This document shows, one piece after another, positions 1 to 5,034 of a stretch of DNA of 5,034 nt. Numbering within the stretch: position 1 is the first letter of the stretch; each line of letters begins with the position of its first letter. The notes below the pieces were generated by a model, which was given only the letters and a program-made list of their open reading frames with translations, had not been told where the DNA came from and did not search any database. The translations under genes and the position numbers were made by a program. Origin of the DNA: Polaribacter sp. (GTDB lineage Bacteria; Bacteroidota; Bacteroidia; Flavobacteriales; Flavobacteriaceae); contig DPRC01000013.1 of assembly GCA_003537695.1 (NCBI GenBank), positions 1 through 5,034 on the forward strand. Direction: 5' to 3'.

Positions 1-210
1 ATGGTTGCAAAAGATGAACATGGTAAAAGCACCCCCATACCTGGAATTATATTAACGAATAAAGATGAGATTAGACGCTATGCAAGATCGATAACTCGAC
101 AGAAAGAAGGCAACCACAGAACATCTCGTTTTAGTAGCGAAACTTTTGTAATTGAAGACTACTTGCCACTTTTAACAGAAAGTAATGCTAAAATTGAACT
201 CTCAGAATAA
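1..210 (+). CDS. Acyl-CoA thioesterase-like protein, C-terminal fragment (5' end outside window)
   Basis: The reading frame is open from the first base and ends with TAA at 208-210, giving 69 residues. The start MVAKDEHGKSTPIPG resembles the last strand of hotdog-fold acyl-CoA thioesterases, where a (T)xVAxDExGKxxPVP pattern is followed by a charged helix; here that helix is DEIRRYARSITRQKE. In that family the segment lies near the C-terminus, after the catalytic part. The ATG at position 1 is therefore probably an internal methionine and the true start lies left of the window. Such enzymes hydrolyse acyl-CoA to free fatty acid and CoA in the cytoplasm. About 30 residues beyond the helix (ending TESNAKIELSE) do not match anything I recognise, and the catalytic residues are not in view, so the family call rests on one motif. 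The gene is convergent with the fasciclin gene and shares a terminator with it. Confidence 0.5.
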   Translation: MVAKDEHGKSTPIPGIILTNKDEIRRYARSITRQKEGNHRTSRFSSETFVIEDYLPLLTESNAKIELSE

Positions 211-248
211 AGCGCTCAAACGGGATCTTCTTCTTTTATTTGCGGGAC

Positions 249-281
249 AAAAAAAAGCCTTCAATTTCTTGAAGACTTTTT
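249..281. terminator. Bidirectional intrinsic terminator between convergent genes
   Basis: The stem pairs 252-264 with 269-281: five A:T pairs, G:C, one C/A mismatch, then CTTCAA against TTGAAG, closed by the loop TTTC. A run of eight A at 249-256 becomes a U-tract for leftward transcripts (the fasciclin gene). A run of five T at 277-281 serves rightward transcripts (the thioesterase-like gene). It sits in the 93-base gap between two converging stop codons, as expected for a shared terminator. The leftward direction looks the stronger of the two. Confidence 0.85.
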
Positions 282-303
282 AAACAATTTTACTCTACTC
301 TAA

Positions 304-873
304 TTATTTAGGCATTACAACACTATCAATTGCGTGTATCAAACCGTTTGAAGCTGCTACATCAGCGATAACCACTGTTGCTACATTTCCATTTTCATCT
401 GTTAGAATAACGTTTGCTCCGTTTAAAGAAGCTACTAAAGTTCCACCTTGAACCGTCGTTATTGCAAATGCGCCTTCGTTCGCTTTAATTGCTGCAACTA
501 CTGCCGCTGCGTCAAATTTTCCTGCAACTACATGATGGGTAAGTATGCTTGTTAAAGTTGCTTTGTTCGCTGGTTCTAGTAAACTAGCTACGGTACCTTC
601 TGGCAACTTTGCAAATGCAGCATTCGTAGGTGCAAATACAGTAAAAGGTCCTGCACTACTTAAGGTTTCAACCAAGTTTGCCGCCTTCACTGCCGCAACT
701 AATGTTGAAAAATTCTCATTTCCTGCTGCTACCCCAACAATATTAGGAGACTGCATTACGCTTACTACTGCTGCCGTCTCTTCTTTTATGTTTTCTGACT
801 TTGAAGATTTACAAGATGATACTGCAAAAATTCCAATGGCTATTGCCGCTACATATAGATTCTTAAATTTCAT
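304..873 (-). CDS. Fasciclin (FAS1) domain lipoprotein
   Basis: The product is 189 residues. An N-terminal signal peptide (MKFKN, then a hydrophobic run at about 7-18) ends in a lipobox-like VSSC, so Cys21 is the likely lipidated residue and the protein should be anchored to the outer or inner membrane, facing the periplasm or the cell exterior. After a short Lys/Ser/Glu-rich linker comes a single FAS1 domain at about 43-188. The H1 motif is FTVFAPTNAAF (77-87), the central YH-type motif is LTHHVVAGKF (111-120), and the H2 motif is NGLIHAIDSVVMP (176-188). FAS1 domains are adhesion or matrix-type modules with no known catalytic activity; the exact role here cannot be told. The domain is rich in Ala. 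The usual tyrosine of the central motif is His113. The ATG at 871-873 is chosen because the signal peptide begins there. No Shine-Dalgarno is visible, which is normal in this phylum. The gene is monocistronic, between its own promoter and a terminator. Confidence 0.93.
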   Translation of the reverse strand: MKFKNLYVAAIAIGIFAVSSCKSSKSENIKEETAAVVSVMQSPNIVGVAAGNENFSTLVAAVKAANLVETLSSAGPFTVFAPTNAAFAKLPEGTVASLLEPANKATLTSILTHHVVAGKFDAAAVVAAIKANEGAFAITTVQGGTLVASLNGANVILTDENGNVATVVIADVAASNGLIHAIDSVVMPK

Positions 874-902
874 ATTATGTGTTTTTTATGATTAATTATA
901 AT

Positions 903-929
903 CAAAGGTATTTTATATACAGACAGCAA
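903..929 (-). promoter_or_regulatory. Putative Bacteroidota-type promoter of the fasciclin gene
   Basis: On the minus strand 910-903 reads TACCTTTG, an exact match to the Bacteroidota -7 consensus TAnnTTTG. A TTG at 929-927 could be the -33 element, but the spacer is 16 nt, shorter than the usual 19 or so, so the upstream half is weak. Transcription would start near 896-899, leaving an AT-rich leader of about 25 nt before the ATG. The site lies downstream of the carB terminator, which supports independent transcription. Confidence 0.6.
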
Positions 930-993
930 AACTTTAATTTTGTCTAAAGTATTGTTAAAATTGATAAACAAAATAAATATAGGGTATTCAATT

Positions 994-1033
994 AAAAAAA
1001 AACATCCAATGCGATCGATGGCATTGGATGTTT
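994..1033 (-). terminator. Intrinsic terminator of carB
   Basis: A perfect 13-bp stem pairs 1000-1012 with 1021-1033 (AAACATCCAATGC against its complement) around the 8-nt loop 1013-1020. Read leftward it is followed by a run of nine T (complement of A 994-1002, partly in the stem). It begins 23 bases after the carB stop codon. It shows that carB really ends at 1057 and is not joined to a lost downstream domain by a frameshift. Confidence 0.93.
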
Positions 1034-1056
1034 AGAATCTAAAATCGTATGGGTGT

Positions 1057-3912
1057 TTACTTATTCAAATACATTTTACGCCTTGCATAAAGATCATAAA
1101 AAGCATCGTCTTTTAAACTGTCTATAAACAAAATGCTTTCTCCAGTAGATTTCATTTCTGGTCCTAACTTCTTATCGACATTTGGAAACTTATTAAAAGA
1201 AAAGACCGGTTGCTTAATTGCATAGCCATCTAGCTGCGGATTAAAGTTAAAATCTGTTACCTTATTGTGACCTAGCATTACTTTTGTTGCATAGTTTACA
1301 TAGGGTTCTTTATACGCCTTTGCAATAAAAGGCACGGTTCTAGAAGCTCTTGGGTTTGCTTCTATAATATATACAATATCATTTTTAACGGCAAACTGCA
1401 CATTAATTAACCCAACAGTCTTTAACTCTCTTGCAATGGTATGTGTGTGATCTATAATTTGTTGCATGACCAAATCACCAATATTAAAGACAGGCAACAT
1501 CGCATTAGAATCTCCGGAGTGAATTCCACAAGGTTCTATATGCTCCATAATACCAATAATATAAACGTTTCCGTCAGCATCGCAAATAGCATCTGCTTCC
1601 GCCTCGATAGCACCGTCTAAATAATGATCTAATAATAACTTATTGCCTGGCATTCTACCTAGTAAATCTACAACATGAGCAACAAGTTCTTCTTTATTGA
1701 TCACAATTTTCATTCCCTGGCCCCCTAAAACATAAGAAGGTCTCACTAAAATTGGAAAATCTAGTTCATCTGCCAAAACTAATGCTTCATCTGCAGTCTC
1801 TGCAATACCAAATTCTGGGTATGGAATATTATTGTCTTTTAATAACGTAGAAAAATTCCCTCTGTCTTCCGCTAAATCCAGTGCTTCAAAAGAAGTTCCA
1901 ATAATCTTAATACCATATTTGGTTAATTTTTCTGCTAATTTTAAAGCCGTCTGTCCTCCCAATTGCACAATAACCCCTTCTGGCTTTTCATGCCGAATAA
2001 TGTCATATATATGCTCCCAGAAAACAGGCTCAAAATATAATTTATCTGCGGTATCAAAATCTGTAGAAACCGTTTCAGGGTTGCAATTAATCATAATAGT
2101 TTCATAACCACATTCTGCCGCAGCCAATACACCATGCACACAACAGTAATCAAACTCAATTCCTTGTCCAATCCTGTTTGGTCCAGAACCTAAAACTATA
2201 ATTTTCTTTTTATCCGTTACAATACTCTCGTTTGCAATAATGATTTCTCCAGAGGCAGTTTCAATCTCGTTCTCAAAGGTGGAGTAGTAATACGGTGTTT
2301 TTGCTTTGAATTCTGCCGCACAGGTATCTACTAATTTAAATACACGTTGTACTTTTAATTCTTCTCTCTTCGCATATACAGCGCTTTCTAAACAACCTAA
2401 CATGTGGGCTATCTGTCTGTCTCCATATCCTTTTTGTTTTGCCTCTAACAATAAATCTCTTTCGATGGTATCTACCGTATAGGTTGCAATTTCTTTTTGA
2501 AGTTGAAATAATTCTTCATATTGTTTCAAATACCACATATCAATTTTTGTGATATTGTGAATTTGACTTAGTGGTATTCCAATTGCAATGGCGTCATAGA
2601 TTGCAAAAACGCGGTCCCAACTTGCATTGGTTAACTTCTCTATAATTTGATTGTAATCTGTATACCCTTTTCCATCCGCACCCAAACCATTTCTCTTTAT
2701 TTCTAAAGACTGTGTTGCTTTGTGCAATGCCTCTTGGAAACAACGTCCAATTCCCATCACCTCACCAACAGACTTCATTTGCAATCCTAAAGTTCTATCC
2801 GAACCTTCAAATTTATCAAAATTCCATCGTGGTATCTTTACAATTACATAATCTAACGTAGGCTCAAACAGCGCAGAAGTAGATTTAGTAATTCCGTTTT
2901 CTAACTCATCCAAAGAATATCCAATGGCTAATTTAGTTGCCACTTTTGCAATAGGGTATCCTGTAGCTTTTGACGCCAAGGCGGATGAACGCGAAACTCT
3001 TGGGTTAATTTCAATCGCTATAATATCTTCTTTCTCGTCTGGTGAAACTGCAAACTGTACATTACAACCCCCTTCAAAGTCACCGATAGAACGCATCATA
3101 TGGATGGCCATATCTCGCATTTTCTGATATGTTTTATCAGAGAGTGTCATTGCAGGTGCTACGGTTATAGAGTCTCCAGTATGAATTCCCATAGGGTCCA
3201 TATTTTCGATGGAACAGATAATTACTACATTATCATTTTTATCCCGCAGCAATTCTAACTCGTATTCTTTCCAACCCATCATCGCTTTGTCAATCATCAC
3301 CTCATGAATTGGTGATGCCTCCAAACCGTAACTTAATAAGTTGTCAAAATCTTCCTCCCTATACACGATCGATGCTCCTGCACCACCCAAGGTGTAAGAA
3401 GATCTAATTACCAGCGGAAAACCAAATTCTTGGGCAATTTCCTTTCCTTTTAAGAACGAAGTTGCTGTTGCCTGAGGTGCCATTGGCACTCCAATTTTCA
3501 GCATAAGCTCCCGAAACTGCTCTCTGTCTTCCGTTACGTTAATCGCATCGATGTCTACTCCAATTAATTTTACGTCAAAATCTTTCCAAATTCCTTTATC
3601 GTCCGCCTCAATACAAAGATTTAAAGCTGTCTGACCTCCCATTGTTGGCAAAACAGCATCAATTTGAGGATGTTCTTTTAAAATTTGTATAATTGATTTT
3701 GTTGTTAACGGCAACAAATAGATATGATCCGCCATTGATGGATCTGTCATAATTGTTGCTGGGTTAGAATTGATTAAAATAGTTTCAATTCCATCTTCCC
3801 TTAAAGAGCGTAAAGATTGCGAACCAGAGTAATCAAATTCACATGCTTGGCCTATCACAATAGGACCCGATCCAATAATTAATACAGATTTGAGATCTTT
3901 TCTTTTTGGCAT
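1057..3912 (-). CDS. carB: Carbamoyl-phosphate synthase large subunit, short form lacking the allosteric domain
   Basis: The product is 951 residues. It makes carbamoyl phosphate from bicarbonate, two ATP and ammonia delivered by the glutaminase subunit CarA, feeding pyrimidine and arginine synthesis in the cytoplasm. The two homologous halves are clear. Half one has a pre-ATP-grasp start (VLIIGSGPIVIGQACEFDYS, 10-29) and ATP-grasp 1 from about 128, with GGAGAS at 176-181 and metal ligands Gln286, Glu301 and Asn303 (EINPRVSRSSA). The helical oligomerisation linker is at about 425-560. Half two starts with VLGSGPNRIGQGIEFDYC (573-590), then ATP-grasp 2 with GGQGMKIV and ligands Gln839, Glu851 and Asn853 (EANPRASR). 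The chain stops soon after the conserved PEMKSTGE (918-925), whereas E. coli CarB is 1073 residues and continues into an MGS-like domain that binds UMP, IMP and ornithine. That domain is absent. The usual RPS of the first ATP-binding loop is RSS at 170-172. The ATG at 3910-3912 gives the standard MPKR start. carA is not in this window. Confidence 0.98.
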   Translation of the reverse strand: MPKRKDLKSVLIIGSGPIVIGQACEFDYSGSQSLRSLREDGIETILINSNPATIMTDPSMADHIYLLPLTTKSIIQILKEHPQIDAVLPTMGGQTALNLCIEADDKGIWKDFDVKLIGVDIDAINVTEDREQFRELMLKIGVPMAPQATATSFLKGKEIAQEFGFPLVIRSSYTLGGAGASIVYREEDFDNLLSYGLEASPIHEVMIDKAMMGWKEYELELLRDKNDNVVIICSIENMDPMGIHTGDSITVAPAMTLSDKTYQKMRDMAIHMMRSIGDFEGGCNVQFAVSPDEKEDIIAIEINPRVSRSSALASKATGYPIAKVATKLAIGYSLDELENGITKSTSALFEPTLDYVIVKIPRWNFDKFEGSDRTLGLQMKSVGEVMGIGRCFQEALHKATQSLEIKRNGLGADGKGYTDYNQIIEKLTNASWDRVFAIYDAIAIGIPLSQIHNITKIDMWYLKQYEELFQLQKEIATYTVDTIERDLLLEAKQKGYGDRQIAHMLGCLESAVYAKREELKVQRVFKLVDTCAAEFKAKTPYYYSTFENEIETASGEIIIANESIVTDKKKIIVLGSGPNRIGQGIEFDYCCVHGVLAAAECGYETIMINCNPETVSTDFDTADKLYFEPVFWEHIYDIIRHEKPEGVIVQLGGQTALKLAEKLTKYGIKIIGTSFEALDLAEDRGNFSTLLKDNNIPYPEFGIAETADEALVLADELDFPILVRPSYVLGGQGMKIVINKEELVAHVVDLLGRMPGNKLLLDHYLDGAIEAEADAICDADGNVYIIGIMEHIEPCGIHSGDSNAMLPVFNIGDLVMQQIIDHTHTIARELKTVGLINVQFAVKNDIVYIIEANPRASRTVPFIAKAYKEPYVNYATKVMLGHNKVTDFNFNPQLDGYAIKQPVFSFNKFPNVDKKLGPEMKSTGESILFIDSLKDDAFYDLYARRKMYLNK

Positions 3913-3963
3913 GGTAAATAATTGTGTTTTGTTAATTGGTAAAAATAATTAGTGTTTGGGTAT

Positions 3964-3996
3964 AAAAAAAGGTGTTACTAAAAATAGTAACACCTT
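3964..3996 (-). terminator. Intrinsic terminator of rpmH, possibly an attenuator ahead of carB
   Basis: GGTGTTACTA (3971-3980) pairs perfectly with TAGTAACACC (3985-3994) around an AAAA loop. Two more A:T pairs extend the stem to 3969-3996. Read leftward it is followed by a run of seven T (complement of A 3964-3970). It lies 27 bases after the rpmH stop and about 50 bases before the carB start. It should end most rpmH transcripts. Any read-through would enter carB, since no convincing promoter is visible between them. Confidence 0.9.
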
Positions 3997-4000
3997 AATT

Positions 4001-4016
4001 ATTAACAATTGTTAAT
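4001..4016. repeat. Perfect 16-bp palindrome in the rpmH 3' untranslated region
   Basis: ATTAACAATTGTTAAT is its own reverse complement over all 16 bases. It sits 7 bases after the rpmH stop codon and just before the terminator hairpin. It could be a dimeric protein operator or simply a weak AT-rich hairpin; the sequence alone does not decide, and no copy was seen elsewhere in the window. Confidence 0.5.
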
Positions 4017-4023
4017 CATTATA

Positions 4024-4185
4024 TTATTTTTTTGGTCTAAATTCTGAAGACACAGAAACTTTCTTTCTTCCTTTAGCTCTTCTTCTTGCTAATACTTTTC
4101 TTCCATTAGCTGAAGCCATTCTTTCTCTGAAACCATGTTTGTTTCTTCTCTTTCTTTTTGATGGCTGGTAAGTTCTTTTCGGCAT
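4024..4185 (-). CDS. rpmH: 50S ribosomal protein L34
   Basis: Translating the minus strand from the ATG at 4183-4185 to the TAA at 4024-4026 gives 53 residues. It begins [20 protein letters not shown], continues with [20 protein letters not shown] and ends [13 protein letters not shown]. This is the full conserved L34 pattern: the TYQPS start, the NKHGFRxRM core and the RRRxKGR basic stretch. L34 is a small, very basic protein of the large ribosomal subunit. The length is somewhat above the 46 residues of E. coli because of a C-terminal tail ([11 protein letters not shown]). No Shine-Dalgarno is evident in the AT-rich leader of about 65 nt. In many bacteria rpmH is followed directly by rnpA; here it is followed by a terminator and carB instead. 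It is transcribed from its own strong promoter. Confidence 0.97.
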   Translation of the reverse strand: MPKRTYQPSKRKRRNKHGFRERMASANGRKVLARRRAKGRKKVSVSSEFRPKK

Positions 4186-4257
4186 TATGTGTATTTTTAA
4201 ATATCTTCTTAATTACTTTTTTTTGCTTTCAGAAATTTACCTCTTTTAAAGCGTGGG

Positions 4258-4288
4258 CAAATATACAATTGTTTTTATTTTTGACAAA
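4258..4288 (-). promoter_or_regulatory. Bacteroidota-type promoter of rpmH
   Basis: On the minus strand 4265-4258 reads TATATTTG, an exact TAnnTTTG -7 box. TTTG at 4288-4285 is the -33 element; counted from its TTG (4287-4285) the spacer is 19 nt, the expected distance in this phylum. Transcription should begin near 4251-4254, giving a leader of about 65 nt before the rpmH ATG. Confidence 0.85.
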
Positions 4289-4297
4289 CACTATTGG

Positions 4298-4330
4298 AAA
4301 AAAAAATAAAAAAAAAGTCCCTTTGACTTT
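4298..4330 (-). terminator. Terminator-like hairpin with a long T-tract, minus strand
   Basis: AAAGTC (4314-4319) pairs with GACTTT (4325-4330) around a 5-nt loop. Read leftward the stem is followed by T's: nine T, one A and nine T in total (complement of 4298-4316, partly in the stem). The stem is only 6 bp, but the T-tract is unusually long. It would stop leftward transcription just before the rpmH promoter. No confident gene lies upstream of it on this strand, so its client is unknown. Confidence 0.4.
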
Positions 4331-4647
4331 CTATGCCTTTTTCACTGAATCTTTCAGCACTAAAAACGATACTCTTGGAACTTTTGAATCCCACATACAT
4401 CCCGAGTATCTTAAAAAGTTGGTTTTCACAACTTCTTGAGCTCAAGTTTAGCAGTTTCTAACAAGCATCCAACGTTTCTTGCTAATCGAAAATTAAAAAG
4501 CCTATCTCCGAACGTCTATTTTAAAATTTCAGCAGTTACACATGCTGTTCATTTGTGTTGAGATGAAGGCATTTTCTTCAAAAGTCATTACAAAAAGACC
4601 GCATTAATTAAAAACTACAAATATATAGAATGTTTTTCCCTTTTTTA
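4331..4647. other. Intergenic region without a recognisable gene; several short inverted repeats
   Basis: This divergent gap between rpmH and pyrG holds no ORF I would call a gene. It does hold paired elements: CTGAA/TTCAG (4345-4357), GATACTC (4368-4374) against GAGTATC (4404-4410), AAGTTG/CAACTT (4416-4434), the palindrome CTTGAGCTCAAG (4435-4446), TTAGCA (4448-4453) against TGCTAA (4480-4485), CAGCA/TGCTG (4530-4547) and TGAAG/CTTCA (4564-4580). A -7 box match, TATATTTG, lies on the minus strand at 4625-4618 but lacks a -33 TTG. The candidate readings are a leftward small RNA ending at the hairpin at 4314-4330, or a decayed gene. I found no match to tRNA, tmRNA, RNase P or SRP RNA signatures. 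Confidence 0.4.
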
Positions 4648-4678
4648 TTTGAGATATATCCCAGAGTTAGTACTTTTG
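4648..4678 (+). promoter_or_regulatory. Bacteroidota-type promoter of pyrG
   Basis: TTTG at 4648-4651 (-33) and TACTTTTG at 4671-4678 (exact TAnnTTTG, -7) are separated by 19 nt, counted from the TTG. Transcription would start near 4682, so the leader before the ATG at 4697 is only about 15 nt and has no Shine-Dalgarno and no room for a leader peptide or attenuator. The predicted start region lacks the G-run used for reiterative transcription control of pyrG in Bacillus. Confidence 0.85.
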
Positions 4679-4696
4679 CGCAAACCTAAGAACACC

Positions 4697-5034
4697 ATGA
4701 GTAACACTAAATACGTTTTTGTCACAGGAGGCGTAACTTCATCCCTTGGAAAAGGAATTATTGCGGCATCTTTAGCAAAACTATTACAAGAGCGAGGTTT
4801 TTCTGTAACTATCCAAAAACTAGATCCGTACATCAACATAGATCCAGGTACCTTGAATCCCTACGAACACGGCGAATGTTATGTTACCGATGACGGTGCA
4901 GAAACCGATTTAGATTTAGGTCACTATGAGCGTTTTTTAAATATCCCAACTTCTCAAGCGAATAATGTAACTACAGGTCGAATTTATCAATCTGTTATAA
5001 ACAAAGAGCGTAAAGGAGAATTTTTAGGAAAAAC
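4697..5034 (+). CDS. pyrG: CTP synthase, N-terminal part (3' end outside window)
   Basis: The first 112 codons are present and the frame is still open at the right edge. The enzyme converts UTP to CTP using ATP and ammonia from glutamine, the last step of pyrimidine nucleotide synthesis, in the cytoplasm. The visible part is the amidoligase (synthetase) domain. It has the P-loop [10 protein letters not shown] (11-20) with Lys19, the segment [12 protein letters not shown] (41-52) with Lys41, and [16 protein letters not shown] (65-80), where Asp73 matches the Mg-binding Asp72 of E. coli. [21 protein letters not shown] (residues 92-112) follows the family closely. The C-terminal glutaminase domain lies beyond the window. 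The start ATG at 4697-4699 gives the standard [12 protein letters not shown] beginning and fits the promoter 19 bases upstream. The gene is divergent from rpmH. From memory of flavobacterial genomes, yidC often follows pyrG, but that cannot be seen here. Confidence 0.98.
   Translation, partial: MSNTKYVFVTGGVTSSLGKGIIAASLAKLLQERGFSVTIQKLDPYINIDPGTLNPYEHGECYVTDDGAETDLDLGHYERFLNIPTSQANNVTTGRIYQSVINKERKGEFLGK

Noticed and set aside
545..895. 116-residue plus-strand ORF opposite the fasciclin gene
   Set aside because: It is antisense to a gene with a clear signal peptide and FAS1 motifs, and its translation shows no domain.
1832..2107. 91-residue plus-strand ORF inside carB
   Set aside because: Antisense to well-conserved CarB sequence, with no promoter or recognisable domain.
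2924..3127. 67-residue plus-strand ORF inside carB
   Set aside because: Antisense to the first ATP-grasp domain of CarB; a chance open frame.
4375..4404. tRNA T-arm-like stretch (TTTTGAATCCC)
   Set aside because: The flanking five bases do not pair, the conserved C of the T-loop is missing, and no D-arm, anticodon arm or acceptor stem can be built around it.
4158..4439. 93-residue plus-strand ORF rich in Phe and Lys
   Set aside because: It overlaps rpmH and runs through the rpmH promoter and the long A-tract; the composition is what AT-rich intergenic DNA gives by chance.
4679..4699. Reiterative-transcription control of pyrG as in Bacillus
   Set aside because: The predicted start region reads CGCAAACC, without the initial G-run that mechanism needs.
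4645..4839. 64-residue minus-strand ORF
   Set aside because: It is antisense to the conserved start of pyrG and covers the pyrG promoter.
1..5034. CRISPR arrays, insertion sequences, prophage or defence genes
   Set aside because: No spaced direct repeats, transposase motifs, terminal inverted repeats or phage-like proteins are visible; all confident genes are housekeeping or ordinary envelope genes.

Overview
The window looks like chromosomal core DNA from a member of the Bacteroidota, most likely a (marine) Flavobacteriaceae species. Evidence: low GC content, no Shine-Dalgarno sequences ahead of confident starts, three exact matches to the Bacteroidota -7 promoter box TAnnTTTG, a CarB that is short by about 120 residues and lacks the C-terminal allosteric domain, and a 53-residue L34 and a CTP synthase that read as flavobacterial. 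The genus is not resolved.

Layout from left to right. Positions 1-210 (+) hold the 3' end of a gene that resembles an acyl-CoA thioesterase. A bidirectional terminator hairpin (249-281) separates it from a convergent gene (304-873, -) for a small lipoprotein with one fasciclin (FAS1) domain, which has its own promoter near 903-929. A strong terminator (994-1033) ends the long carB gene (1057-3912, -), the large subunit of carbamoyl-phosphate synthase. Upstream of carB is a second strong hairpin (3964-3996) that ends rpmH (4024-4185, -), ribosomal protein L34; this gene is small and easily missed. rpmH has a textbook Bacteroidota promoter at 4258-4288. A roughly 360-base gap (4289-4647) has no convincing gene but contains many short inverted repeats and a minus-strand terminator-like element. 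From 4697 to the right edge (+) is the 5' third of pyrG, CTP synthase, again behind an exact promoter match at 4648-4678.

Functionally, carB makes carbamoyl phosphate for pyrimidines and arginine, and pyrG makes CTP from UTP, so pyrimidine genes lie on both sides of rpmH. They are in divergent units and are not an operon. The apparent absence of a promoter between the rpmH terminator and carB leaves it open whether carB depends on read-through or on an unusual promoter.

I do not see a clear new biological system here. The stretch most worth testing is the 4289-4647 gap, as a candidate leftward small RNA or a decayed gene.
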